A DNA stretch of 43,316 bases, taken from a virus. Below are positions 19,430-28,275 of this stretch, piece by piece. A model generated the notes under the pieces. The model did no database searches. It worked only from the letters and a program-made list of their open reading frames with translations, and had not been told where the DNA came from. The DNA is taken from positions 1 to 43,316 of IMG/VR virus record IMGVR_UViG_3300047548_000539; one strand, 5' to 3'. The position numbers and the translations under genes were made by a program. Position 1 is the first letter of the stretch. Every line of letters starts with the position of its first letter.

Positions 19430-22365
19430 AAGTTTCTATGACGGGTACTGGAAGCATTGGCGACATTACACCGAACTGGACAGTTAACGAGTTTGCTACA
19501 CCCGTAGCAATCGGTTCGTTAGGCGCAGGAACAGGGTCTGTTTCTTTGAACGCTAAAGCAAATGATGACTCGTTGTTGTGCATCAACAATAATGTTGTGT
19601 CAACAGTGAACGGTTTTGGTACTGTCAATGGTGTTGTGCAGTCGGTTAATGAAACTGGTATTAATGTTTCTTTGACGCATGGTACTTTGTTGGACAAGTT
19701 TAACCTTGACCTTAACGTGCCGCCGTTGCTGGGTGGTGATGTTGTTAGTGCGATTGACTATTTTGAGCAAGCAGTTTTGGGTAATGCTCGCACAACAAAA
19801 ACAAACACTACTGGTGTTGAAAACCAGTTCTTTACTATGGGTGGTCACGGTTACAGTTTCATTGCTGACGGTGACGGTAAAGCAGTTTTTCAGCAACCAA
19901 CTGGTGTTAGTAAAAGTATTTCTTATCTTGACACTGGCAGTGTTATCACAACATACCCGTACTATGATGTTCGCAACCAGTTGTCGTGTGCAAACTTTGT
20001 AAGATTTGATGGACATGTTTATGGGAACAACGTTGACGGTAACATGTTCTATTCTGAACCTGTTGGCGGCGCTAACCAGTCTTCAACTTTTACGGTAACT
20101 ATTGCTTCACCAGCAACCGCAACATACACTGGTGATTTTCTTGCGAACAATGATGAAGTTATTATTTCAACGACTGGTTCGCTGCCGAACATTTCTGGAA
20201 CAGTAACTATTAGTTCAACTAAGGGCGGTCAAAGACCAGGTGGTTCTCCAGGTTTCCCGTTGTATGGTGCTTTTTATTATGCCGTAGGTCATAAAGTTCA
20301 GGCGGGAGATTCTGTAACTTTTAGTGGTTTTTCTAACGCATCATACAATGGCACAAAAACTATTCTTGGTGTTGATGGTGACTGGTTTTATGCAAACGCT
20401 GGTGGTTTGTTGCCTCCTGGCGGTTCAGGTTCTGGTGCTGTTTCTGGTGTTTTCCGTACAACACCTTATGTTGTTAATGTAACATCAACAACTTTCCAGA
20501 TGGCTTTGCAATCTGGAGGTTCAGCAATCGGAACAACTGGTTCACAGTCTGGTGTTCACACGGTTGCTCTTGGCGGAACTGCTGACCGAGCATCACGCAT
20601 CTATTACAAAACAATGTTGAATGGCAGTGACAACTCGTTCCATATTGTTGGTGAACCTGAAATTCTTAGTTTCGACTGGGTGCTTGACGCAACCATGCTG
20701 ATTGATTATTCGGCAGAAACTTTAAGTTTTGTTGGCGAATATGCTGCGGGTGGTTCACCTGTTTCTCTTTCTGGAACAACCAGTGTCGCATCACTTGACC
20801 TTGATTCCGAGTTGGCTGTGTTCTTCCAGTATTACATTGCGCCTGGCGGCAACTACACTTTACGCGCCACCGTGTGCAACACTTCAGACTATTCCGTTTA
20901 CGTTACCCTCAGCGAAACATTGTCACCTAGTAGTGTTCCGCTAATCACATCGTGGGATATTACTGGTAATGCGCGTGACGTTTACCTTCAAATCAACTCA
21001 GCATCAGACGCAACTTTAACAACTGAAGAATACACTATTGATTCAACTTTTTATGTTGATGAGTCAACACGAACATTCTCAGCCCCAGTCATTGCATATG
21101 CTGGAGTTTTTTGGGAATACTTGCAAATGGGTTGCGCCGCTTTCTCCCAAGAAATTTCTGTGAACGGTGACACGGTAACTGTTCGCAATGTTGGTGAACA
21201 AGTGTTTGATATTACAAATGTTGTTGCGTCACCAACCATCAACCCGACAAGCACACTATCTGGTCGGCAAATCAACATTGCATACAGTGATTCCGCTTTT
21301 GTTGACGGAACAGTTTACAGTGCGGCGGATGATGGCAACAATATTATTAGTGTTCGTGCAGGTGAAACAACTGTTACTTCTGTAAAACACACAGTGAACC
21401 CAACTTTTGTGAAACAACCAACACGTTCCGATACTTGGCCTATTGGTGACGGTCAATATTATGTTATTGATTCTTCTGGTGTTGTTTTGTTGGCTGGTGA
21501 GTGGGATGAGTATGGCGCATCGGTTAGTGTTGAGATTGACCCTGACGACCCTGCCGCTATTCAGATTACTGTTGTTGGTCCTTACACGGACACTACTTTG
21601 GCTGGTGGACCTTACGAGTTGGCGGCTTCTGATGGTGAAAACAAGTATGCGGCATTGAACATTTCTGGTACAGGTGTTTATTCGGGTGATAATGCTCTTG
21701 GTTTGTTGACGGGTATTGACCCTGAAAAATATACTCGCGCCACTGTTAACACTATTACTAACCCTTTTATTGCTAATCTTGAGCAGGCTTATGACCGTGG
21801 TGTGTGGGCGGCTCAGAAAGCGTCTGGACCTTTGGTTACAATGTCTGCACAGATTCCGTCATCGTCTATTAGCGGTATTGGTTTGACGTGTGGTTCGTTG
21901 GTTGCTTACCGTAACAGCACTTATCGTATTATGTCGTGTTCGATTAGTGGTATTGGTGCGAGTATCACTGCTGAACGGTTTGTTACTGTTGCCGATGTTG
22001 ACGCTATCTGGGGAACTGGCATTACCGCACCTAAAACATTCACAATGACAATCGCCTCTCCAGCAGTTTTTACTTCATCAACACATGGTTTGGTTGATGG
22101 TGACTTTGTTTCCTTTAGCACAACTGGTGAATTGCCAGATAATGCCGCAACATCTTCAACTATTTGGGGTGGTTATGTTATCAACTCCGCCACAAACACG
22201 TTCCAACTTTCTGCAACACCTGGTGGTTCAGCAATAAACTCAACTGGTTCGCAGTCTGGAACGCACTCGTTTATTACTGGTGATACAAGTGTTGCCGAGT
22301 ATGATGGTTTTTGGGAAAACTATGAATGTCAAGACCAAATTATTTTCCCGTATCTGGAGGCGTAA
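19420..22365 (+). CDS. Large minor tail / baseplate hub protein with adhesion modules
   Basis: This is a 981-residue tail-tip protein. Residues 1-220 likely form the hub-like part. A short adhesin-type module with V-x-S-x-T-F-Q, G-G-S-A-I and T-G-S-Q-S-G-x-H occurs intact near residues 875-955. It occurs again near 225-385, split by an insertion of about 85 residues rich in Gly. ATG at 19420 overlaps the previous gene by 10 bases, with GAGG 7 bases upstream. It probably contributes to cell-surface contact. Confidence 0.75.
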   Translation: MALEVSMTGTGSIGDITPNWTVNEFATPVAIGSLGAGTGSVSLNAKANDDSLLCINNNVVSTVNGFGTVNGVVQSVNETGINVSLTHGTLLDKFNLDLNVPPLLGGDVVSAIDYFEQAVLGNARTTKTNTTGVENQFFTMGGHGYSFIADGDGKAVFQQPTGVSKSISYLDTGSVITTYPYYDVRNQLSCANFVRFDGHVYGNNVDGNMFYSEPVGGANQSSTFTVTIASPATATYTGDFLANNDEVIISTTGSLPNISGTVTISSTKGGQRPGGSPGFPLYGAFYYAVGHKVQAGDSVTFSGFSNASYNGTKTILGVDGDWFYANAGGLLPPGGSGSGAVSGVFRTTPYVVNVTSTTFQMALQSGGSAIGTTGSQSGVHTVALGGTADRASRIYYKTMLNGSDNSFHIVGEPEILSFDWVLDATMLIDYSAETLSFVGEYAAGGSPVSLSGTTSVASLDLDSELAVFFQYYIAPGGNYTLRATVCNTSDYSVYVTLSETLSPSSVPLITSWDITGNARDVYLQINSASDATLTTEEYTIDSTFYVDESTRTFSAPVIAYAGVFWEYLQMGCAAFSQEISVNGDTVTVRNVGEQVFDITNVVASPTINPTSTLSGRQINIAYSDSAFVDGTVYSAADDGNNIISVRAGETTVTSVKHTVNPTFVKQPTRSDTWPIGDGQYYVIDSSGVVLLAGEWDEYGASVSVEIDPDDPAAIQITVVGPYTDTTLAGGPYELAASDGENKYAALNISGTGVYSGDNALGLLTGIDPEKYTRATVNTITNPFIANLEQAYDRGVWAAQKASGPLVTMSAQIPSSSISGIGLTCGSLVAYRNSTYRIMSCSISGIGASITAERFVTVADVDAIWGTGITAPKTFTMTIASPAVFTSSTHGLVDGDFVSFSTTGELPDNAATSSTIWGGYVINSATNTFQLSATPGGSAINSTGSQSGTHSFITGDTSVAEYDGFWENYECQDQIIFPYLEA

Positions 22366-24516
22366 ATGAGTTTGAATAATGTTCGGGCTGTTGGTGATGA
22401 CAGACCGTGGAAAGATGAAGTTGAACGGGAACTTGCAAAAGTTTGGGATACACTTCGTTACGGAAAAATTAGTTTACGCGCAACAGGTGGTGGAACAACT
22501 GGTGGTGGCGGTGGTGGCGGCGCTGATTTGTCCGCTATTAGTGCAACACTACCCGCAACTTACAACACCACAACATACACTATTGGTGTTGACCAAGACG
22601 CTTTCGACCACATAGCCAATCTTGGTTACGCCCAGTTTGACACTGCTGTTGCTACAGGTACTTACAACGATATTGGTTTGTTAACGTGGAATGACACGCT
22701 TGGAACTTTAGAGTTTGGTTTGAAGGGTGGCAATGTTACTCTTGAGGTTGGTCAAGCGCAGGTTCAACGGGTTCGCAACAACACTGCTGGAACTTTGGAT
22801 GTTGGAACTGTTGTTTACATTACAGGTTCTGATGGCACAAACTTTAATGTTGATAAAGCGAGGGCTGATGCTGACGCTACTTCGGCACAAACTTTGGGTG
22901 TGTTGGCGGAAACCATAACCACATCTGCACAGCATGGTTTTGTTACAACAAACGGTTTGGTTCGTGGTGTTGACTTATCATACATTGCTGGTTTGACCGC
23001 TGGCGACATTCTTTATTTGGATGGTACAACTGCTGGTCGAATGACTCGCACAAAACCTTCTGCACCGATTCATCTTGTTTATGTTGGTTATTGTTTGTCG
23101 GCTTCTGGCGGTGGAACTAACTCAACGATTTTTGTGAAACCACAAAACGGTTATGAACTTGATGAGATTCACGACGTAAAAATTACTGACCCTGTTGCAA
23201 ACAATGAAGTCTTGGCTTACACTTCTGCCGATGATTTATGGGAGAACAAGACCGCTGCTGAGGCTGGTTTGGCAACGGCGGCTAACCCAACATTTACTGG
23301 AACAGTAACAACACCTTTGACTACTGCTGGTTATGTGACTACCACTTCTGGTGGTGTGTTAAGTTCGGTTGCTACCATTCCGAACGCTGGATTGACTAAC
23401 TCATCCGTTACTGTTAACGGTACAAGTATTGCTCTTGGCGCTTCAGGCACAATCACTGCCGCGCCGTCTGGTTCTGCAGGTGGTGATTTGACTGGCACAT
23501 ACCCCAACCCGACATTGGTGGCGACGGGTACTGCAGGTACTTACACGAAAGTAACAACAGATTCTAAAGGTCGCGTCACTGCTGGTACAAGTGCGTCGTT
23601 GGATGATTTGTCCGATGTTGTTATTAGTGGACCGTCAACCGACCAAGTGTTGAAGTATAACGGAACTAACTGGGTAAATGCGGCATCGCCTGGTGGCGGT
23701 GGTGGTACTGTTACCAGTATCACGGCTGGTACTGGTTTGTCGGCTTCACCGTCGTCACCGATTACCACTAGCGGAACATTGAACCTTGCCAACACTGCTG
23801 TCACTGCTGGTTCTTATGGTTCAGCCACACAGGTTGGCACGTTTACGGTTGATGCTCAGGGTCGTTTGACTGCGGCTGGTAACACTTCGATTGCTATTGC
23901 CCAGTCGCAGGTAACGAACCTTGTAACCGATTTGGCGGCTAAGGCTGCAACATCAACGGTTGGTTTGATTGGTATTGTTCCATCATCTGTTACTGTTGGT
24001 TCTGGTTCTGGGTCTGCCGCATCTGATGGTTTGGTTACTTTTACGCAGGCTTCATCGGTTAGCCTGAACGGTGTGTTTAGTTCCACATATCGCAACTATG
24101 AGGTTGTGCTTAATATTGCAACGGTAAACACAAGCAACGCGAACATCACTTTGCGTATGCGAGCAAGCGGTACAGATAACTCAACAGCAGGCTCATACCT
24201 TATAGCGATGAACGGAATAAACACTAGCGGCACTGCCGCTAATATTGCTACCACAGGTACGCAGGCAACATTCTCTTACGGCTCATCAGGTTATCAGGCT
24301 ATTGGCGCAAGATTTACTGTAATGAATCCTTTTCTGGCTGTACCAACAAAAATGCTGGTAACCACATCAGGTACAGATACTGCCTACACAAACTTTACTG
24401 GGCGTTCAGGGGCAATTGCGCACAACCAGTCAACATCTTATGATGGTATTTCATTCCTTCTCGCTGGTGGCGGAACATCTATTACAGGAACGGTGAAAGT
24501 TTATGGATACAACTAA
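22366..24516 (+). CDS. Tail fibre / receptor-binding protein
   Basis: This 716-residue fibre has an N-terminal attachment helix (residues 1-35) and a Gly-rich hinge (42-53). Repeated fibre motifs follow (GGDLTGTYPNPT, T-x-D-S-K-G-R-V-T and T-V-D-A-Q-G-R-L-T), then a beta-sandwich tip after about residue 580. GGAGG lies 5 bases before the ATG. The last 400 bases change codon use (more ACA, AGC, TCA), suggesting a swapped tip domain. Confidence 0.8.
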   Translation: MSLNNVRAVGDDRPWKDEVERELAKVWDTLRYGKISLRATGGGTTGGGGGGGADLSAISATLPATYNTTTYTIGVDQDAFDHIANLGYAQFDTAVATGTYNDIGLLTWNDTLGTLEFGLKGGNVTLEVGQAQVQRVRNNTAGTLDVGTVVYITGSDGTNFNVDKARADADATSAQTLGVLAETITTSAQHGFVTTNGLVRGVDLSYIAGLTAGDILYLDGTTAGRMTRTKPSAPIHLVYVGYCLSASGGGTNSTIFVKPQNGYELDEIHDVKITDPVANNEVLAYTSADDLWENKTAAEAGLATAANPTFTGTVTTPLTTAGYVTTTSGGVLSSVATIPNAGLTNSSVTVNGTSIALGASGTITAAPSGSAGGDLTGTYPNPTLVATGTAGTYTKVTTDSKGRVTAGTSASLDDLSDVVISGPSTDQVLKYNGTNWVNAASPGGGGGTVTSITAGTGLSASPSSPITTSGTLNLANTAVTAGSYGSATQVGTFTVDAQGRLTAAGNTSIAIAQSQVTNLVTDLAAKAATSTVGLIGIVPSSVTVGSGSGSAASDGLVTFTQASSVSLNGVFSSTYRNYEVVLNIATVNTSNANITLRMRASGTDNSTAGSYLIAMNGINTSGTAANIATTGTQATFSYGSSGYQAIGARFTVMNPFLAVPTKMLVTTSGTDTAYTNFTGRSGAIAHNQSTSYDGISFLLAGGGTSITGTVKVYGYN

Positions 24517-24718
24517 CGAAATAACACCCGAAGATTCGGTAGTACCCGTCTATCTTGAACCGATGAGCGAAGAAGATAGGCTTGCCATTCTTGCTGAGCA
24601 GGAAGCGTTTATCGCTCAACAGCAAGCAATCGCTGATGCCAGACAATCGGCACTTGCTAAACTAGAATCATTAGGTTTAACACAAGAAGAAATTAACGCG
24701 CTTACAGGAGGCTCATAA
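24503..24718 (+). CDS. Small fibre-associated protein, 71 aa
   Basis: This is an acidic helical protein with A-E-Q-E-A-F-I-A-Q-Q-Q repeats and the ending L-G-L-T-Q-E-E-I-N-A-L-T-G-G, a pattern I associate with small proteins encoded after tail fibres. It may be a fibre-assembly chaperone. It overlaps the fibre gene by 14 bases and the next ATG by TAATG. Confidence 0.7.
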   Translation: MDTTNEITPEDSVVPVYLEPMSEEDRLAILAEQEAFIAQQQAIADARQSALAKLESLGLTQEEINALTGGS

Positions 24719-25389
24719 TGCCAACAACATCACCCGACTCAATCTATTACGCCGACGGCACAACACCAGCATCATTGGCTGACATAACATCAGCAATGGC
24801 AACGAGTGTGCAAGACGCACTCAACCTGCGTGAAGAACATTCGTTTTCGTGGGCTGATGCTACAGCGAAATCTGCACAAACAGGTATGGTCACAGGTGAC
24901 ACAGGCTACCAAGCCGACAATGACACATTCTATATTTACACTGGTTCGGCGTGGGTTATTTGGGCTAAACGGCAAACATCTTACACGCCAACATTCACAA
25001 ACTTTAACGCATCATCCAGCACTTTTGTTTACAACATTTCTGGTGGTCGTGTTTTTGTTACAGGTAAAGCGACCTGTTCAGCAACATTGCCAACAGGCGC
25101 AATCACATTCACAACACCTAGCGGATACAACATAAACACCACACCACTAGACGGTAACGAAGCCGCCGTTATTGGTGAAGGTTCTATTGATGACGCATCA
25201 ACAGCAACAGAATATCCTGTTCTTGTGCGTGTCGCATCATCAACAACGGTTGGGTTGCTTGCACCAACATATAACGGTGCGGCGGCTGGAACAGCGTATC
25301 TGACAACAACAGCAACATCCTCAACTGTTCCGTTGACGTGGGCGCAGAGTGATGTTTTCTATGTCACCTTCTCATATCCTGTCGCATAG
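24718..25389 (+). CDS. Minor tail protein, probable receptor-binding tip
   Basis: A 223-residue protein. Residues 1-85 contain a short attachment segment with a G-D-x-x-Y-x-A-D-N-D-T-F-Y-I-Y motif common at the base of fibre proteins. Residues 90-223 form a Thr/Ser-rich beta sandwich. AGGAGG lies 6 bases before the ATG. Codon use is like the fibre tip (ACA and TCA rich), hinting at shared recent origin. Confidence 0.7.
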   Translation: MPTTSPDSIYYADGTTPASLADITSAMATSVQDALNLREEHSFSWADATAKSAQTGMVTGDTGYQADNDTFYIYTGSAWVIWAKRQTSYTPTFTNFNASSSTFVYNISGGRVFVTGKATCSATLPTGAITFTTPSGYNINTTPLDGNEAAVIGEGSIDDASTATEYPVLVRVASSTTVGLLAPTYNGAAAGTAYLTTTATSSTVPLTWAQSDVFYVTFSYPVA

Positions 25390-25393
25390 TATC

Positions 25394-25402
25394 TGGTAAA
25401 CT
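25394..25402 (+). promoter_or_regulatory. Near-leaderless promoter before lysis cassette
   Basis: TG-G-TAAACT predicts transcription start near 25409, 3 bases before the ATG at 25412. It gives the lysis genes a promoter of their own. Confidence 0.5.
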
Positions 25403-25411
25403 GGTAGTATT

Positions 25412-25699
25412 ATGACTATTAAAGACCGCCTCATTCTCACACTTGAAGTTATCGGCTCAGTAATCTGGCGCGGCTTTGGTGTTTTCCTATTCATTCTTGG
25501 TGGTGCTGCAGGTTCAGGTGCAGTCATCACAGGCGACCCGTTGACAGGTATCCTTATCGCATGGGTGACGTTGATGCTTGGTGTGGTTGGTGCAATCGGT
25601 TACGCTATCGCCGTCACTGGTAAGGTTTCTAAGTCTGATGTTGCTCGCGCCACAAAGGATGCTGTTCAGAAGCATGTTGAGGAACAGGGTAAAAAGTAA
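25412..25699 (+). CDS. Holin-like membrane protein, 95 aa
   Basis: Two hydrophobic segments (about residues 16-38 and 44-67) are followed by a charged, Lys-rich C-terminal tail, the layout of two-helix phage holins that permeabilise the inner membrane at lysis. It lies directly before the endolysin gene with an overlapping stop/start (TAATG). Confidence 0.8.
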   Translation: MTIKDRLILTLEVIGSVIWRGFGVFLFILGGAAGSGAVITGDPLTGILIAWVTLMLGVVGAIGYAIAVTGKVSKSDVARATKDAVQKHVEEQGKK

Positions 25700-26325
25700 T
25701 GGCTGCACAACAACCGATTGACGGTAAGTTTAAGATTACGTCACCGTTTGGTTGGCGTGTTCACCCGATTACGAAGAAGAAGAAGCATCACAACGGTACA
25801 GATTATTGGAAGTCTGGCAACGTTTATCTTGAGGCGTGTTTTCGTGGCAAGGTGAAGAAAGTTGTTCGGTCAACTGACCCGAACTCTTTTGGTAACTATG
25901 TGATTCTGCACTGTAATGTGATGGGGCAGAAAGTTAGCCTCTTGTATGCACACATGGTTGATGGTTCAATCAAGGTGAAGCCTGGTCAATGGATTGATGC
26001 TGGCACTGTGATTGGCAAGATGGGTGAAACAGGGTTTGCGACAGGACCGCACTTGCACCTGGAAATTTGGAAGGGTCACCTTGCTAAGCAACCTAACGTA
26101 AACTCTGGCGGTAAAGGTTTTTATGACCCTGACAAGTTTATTAAGGCTGCAATTGCGTGGGAGAAAACCCATAAGGAAGCGGTTGAGGCTACACCTGCCG
26201 ATGCGCCTGCTACTGTTACCCCTGACCATTCAGTAACTGCCGTTAAGCCTGAACCTAAGAAGCCTGTTGCTGACCCTAAACATCCTGCTGTGAAGCGTTC
26301 ACCGAAGCAGGCTAAGGACAAGTAA
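25699..26325 (+). CDS. Endolysin, M23 (LytM) peptidoglycan endopeptidase
   Basis: The M23 zinc peptidase signature is complete: S-P-F-G-W-R near residue 15, H31-N-G-T-D35, Y-A-H85, and G-P-H-L-H (H118, H120). The enzyme cuts peptide cross-links of the host wall. Residues 160-208 are a Pro/Lys-rich linker with no recognised wall-binding domain. The basic tail may bind the wall electrostatically. It is flanked by two membrane proteins, forming a lysis cassette. Confidence 0.92.
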   Translation: MAAQQPIDGKFKITSPFGWRVHPITKKKKHHNGTDYWKSGNVYLEACFRGKVKKVVRSTDPNSFGNYVILHCNVMGQKVSLLYAHMVDGSIKVKPGQWIDAGTVIGKMGETGFATGPHLHLEIWKGHLAKQPNVNSGGKGFYDPDKFIKAAIAWEKTHKEAVEATPADAPATVTPDHSVTAVKPEPKKPVADPKHPAVKRSPKQAKDK

Positions 26326-26543
26326 TGTCCGAGCAAGAACCACGCGAACCCGCTGTTCGCATTACACTTACGCAGGTTTATCAGAAACTTGTGGAGATTG
26401 AGATGCGTTTGGGTGACCACCCTAAAATGTTGGAAGACCATGAGGTTCGTATCCGAAACTTGGAGATGAAGGTGTGGGGGTTCGCTGGTATCGGTTCTGC
26501 TATTGCTATTATTGTTTCTGCAATTATCACCAAATTGCCGTAA
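26325..26543 (+). CDS. Second holin-like protein (XhlA-type), 72 aa
   Basis: The N-terminal 45 residues are a charged coiled coil (E-I-E-M-R-L-G ... V-R-I-R-N-L-E). One hydrophobic helix (about 49-70) lies at the C-terminus, the plan of XhlA-type lysis proteins. It may be a holin partner or antiholin for the upstream protein. AAGGA lies 6 bases before the ATG, which overlaps the endolysin stop. Confidence 0.75.
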   Translation: MSEQEPREPAVRITLTQVYQKLVEIEMRLGDHPKMLEDHEVRIRNLEMKVWGFAGIGSAIAIIVSAIITKLP

Positions 26544-26548
26544 ACATC

Positions 26549-26557
26549 TGGTAGCAT
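26549..26557 (+). promoter_or_regulatory. Promoter (extended -10) before phosphoesterase
   Basis: TG-G-TAGCAT predicts start near 26564 and a leader of about 25 bases containing AGGAGG (26574-26579), 9 bases before the ATG. Confidence 0.5.
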
Positions 26558-26588
26558 TGCCGTAACCGTAAACAGGAGGTTAAAGGTT

Positions 26589-27833
26589 ATGGCTAAGGCT
26601 GAATGTGTAACTTGTGTGTGGGCTAAAAGTTCAGGTGTTGCCCTTGATAGTTCAAAGTCGAATAGTGAATGGGCGGAACTGATTGGTGTGTCTGAGGCTT
26701 CGGTGCGCCGCCACTTCAAACATGCAGGCAAGTTGAGTGTTGCAGTGAATGATTTGCCTGCTAATGCTAGGTGGGAGTTGTCCGATGAGGAGTTTGATGG
26801 GGCATCGCCAGCGTCTGAGTTTCCGTTGGATGTTGATGATGTTGAACAGTTCTTGTTGTCTAAAGGTTTGAACCCTGCCGAGTGGGAGTATCAGTGGAAG
26901 TTTTCGGAGTGGGAACAGTTCTCTAAAGCGAATGGTTTGCGAACACTCAACGCTTTCAAAGTGTGGGGTAGGCGTAAGAAAAACACTGCAACGCTTGATG
27001 AGTTGATTGCAAACATTGACACGGTTGAATGGTCACCCAGTAAACAGTCTGATGGTGTGTCGGCTGACAAGTCACTTGTTGTGTTGGCAACCGATTTTCA
27101 GTTGGGTAAAACTGATTGGGGTGGCGGCACTGAACAAACCATTCAGCAAGTGTTGGAGTCTTTCCATAGTGTGAAGTATGTGGCTGAAAAGTCTGGTGTT
27201 GATGAGATTGTTGTTGTTGATGCTGGCGACATTATCGAAAACTTTTACAACACATCTTCACAACGTCAAACAAACGATTTGTCTTTACCGAAGCAGGTGT
27301 TGGCGGCGTACAAGTTGATGGTGCGTGGGTTGCGCATTCTTGCTGATAGCGGATGCGTATTGAAGTATGTTGCTGTACCGTCAAACCATAGCCGTGACCG
27401 TATCGGTATGCAAGCACCCGCAGGTGACGTGCATGACGACTGGGGTATTGTTGTTGCAAAACTGATTGAGGCAGCAACCGACATTGAAGTTATTGTGCCT
27501 AACGACTATCACGACAGTGTGGCGTTTATTACCGCAAACACTGGTATCGGTGTGGTGCATGGACACCAGGCTGGTTCAGCCGACAAGATTGGTGCATGGT
27601 GGCAGGGGCAATCACACGGTGAAATGCCAACCCAACACGCCGACATTTTAGTAACAGGACATTTCCATTCGATGCGTGTCCAACAATCGGGTAATAAGAA
27701 GTGGATTATTGTGGGGTCTGCTTCTGACCGTGGCTCGTCATGGTTTACCAACAATCGTGGCGAACAATCCGTGTCTGGTATCACCGTGTTCACTGTTGCT
27801 GACGGTCACTGGTCTGATTTGCAGATTTTGTAG
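26589..27833 (+). CDS. Calcineurin-like metallophosphoesterase with N-terminal HTH
   Basis: This is a 414-residue enzyme. Residues 25-50 look like a helix-turn-helix (SEWAELIGVSEASVRRHF), preceded by a CVTC pair. The C-terminal half has the metal-site motifs of calcineurin-like phosphoesterases: DFQLGK near 175, DAGDIIEN near 220, SNHSRDR near 270, HGH near 327, and TGHFH near 359. It probably hydrolyses nucleic-acid phosphodiesters. The late position after lysis genes is seen in other actinophages, but the role there is unclear. Confidence 0.8.
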   Translation: MAKAECVTCVWAKSSGVALDSSKSNSEWAELIGVSEASVRRHFKHAGKLSVAVNDLPANARWELSDEEFDGASPASEFPLDVDDVEQFLLSKGLNPAEWEYQWKFSEWEQFSKANGLRTLNAFKVWGRRKKNTATLDELIANIDTVEWSPSKQSDGVSADKSLVVLATDFQLGKTDWGGGTEQTIQQVLESFHSVKYVAEKSGVDEIVVVDAGDIIENFYNTSSQRQTNDLSLPKQVLAAYKLMVRGLRILADSGCVLKYVAVPSNHSRDRIGMQAPAGDVHDDWGIVVAKLIEAATDIEVIVPNDYHDSVAFITANTGIGVVHGHQAGSADKIGAWWQGQSHGEMPTQHADILVTGHFHSMRVQQSGNKKWIIVGSASDRGSSWFTNNRGEQSVSGITVFTVADGHWSDLQIL

Positions 27834-27836
27834 CCG

Positions 27837-27845
27837 TGGTAAAAT
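27837..27845 (+). promoter_or_regulatory. Leaderless promoter before 27-aa peptide gene
   Basis: TG-G-TAAAAT is the best match to the extended -10 pattern in the window. It predicts transcription start at 27852, the first base of the ATG. Confidence 0.55.
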
Positions 27846-27851
27846 GGTTTG

Positions 27852-27935
27852 ATGGATGAAAATATGACTAATGCTGGCGGGTATGTTATCCCCGTTGACC
27901 CTATGGACTTGCTGCAATGCGATTCGTGTCAGTAG
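27852..27935 (+). CDS. Leaderless 27-aa peptide ending in CDSCQ
   Basis: ATG at 27852 coincides with the predicted transcription start. The peptide reads to TAG at 27933-27935, has a Gly-Tyr-Val-Ile-Pro-Val-Asp-Pro-Met-Asp core, and ends in CDSCQ. A strong terminator begins 46 bases later, so promoter, peptide and terminator form a compact unit of about 170 bases. The function is unknown. It may be a regulatory peptide or a small RNA that carries a coding sequence. Confidence 0.6.
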   Translation: MDENMTNAGGYVIPVDPMDLLQCDSCQ

Positions 27936-27980
27936 GTTCATAGTTTCCTATCCCTTGACTGAGAGGATGGTGAACAAATG

Positions 27981-28009
27981 AAACCCCCCGCCTTTTCGGT
28001 GGGGGGTTT
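27981..28009. terminator. Bidirectional terminator between convergent arms
   Basis: AAACCCCCC pairs with GGGGGGTTT around GCC-TTTT-CGGT, giving a very strong stem with T runs on both strands. It separates the rightward late arm from the leftward arm and should stop both transcripts. Confidence 0.92.
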
Positions 28010-28013
28010 CTTG

Positions 28014-28085
28014 TTAAGCGGTTTGCTGTTTCCATCTCGCTAAGGTTCTCACCTGCGTGGATTCATCTTCTAGCAGTACCAGCAT
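28014..28085 (-). CDS. Possible 23-aa terminal peptide
   Basis: ATG at 28085 reads 23 codons to a TAA 5 bases before the terminator stem. It follows the 28093-28275 gene by 7 bases. The ribosome-binding site is weak. The composition is protein-like (mixed charges, one Trp), but nothing else supports it. Confidence 0.3.
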   Translation of the reverse strand: MLVLLEDESTQVRTLARWKQQTA

Positions 28086-28092
28086 ACCACTG

Positions 28093-28275
28093 TTAGCGTT
28101 TGTCTTTGTTACGCCAGTCACCTTCATATGTTTCGTCATCGTTGAGTGCGGCGGCGAGGGCTTGGTCTATTGCCGCTTTTTTGGTTTCGTGGCATCCGAT
28201 GACGCGCCCTTCTTTTGTGACGGCAGCCCATTTGCCTGAGCATCCTTCAGCGTCTTGCCTAATGTAGTAGGGCAT
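28093..28275 (-). CDS. Small conserved phage domain protein, 60 aa
   Basis: The motif G-C-S-x-K-W-A-A-V-T-K-E-G-R-V-I-G-C-H with a following T-K-K-A-A-I-D-Q-A helix resembles a short beta-alpha module that I recall from actinophage proteins, sometimes fused to larger structural or maturation proteins. That memory needs a profile search. It overlaps the start of its terminal position by one base with the methyltransferase stop and is the last well-supported gene of the leftward arm. Confidence 0.7.
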   Translation of the reverse strand: MPYYIRQDAEGCSGKWAAVTKEGRVIGCHETKKAAIDQALAAALNDDETYEGDWRNKDKR

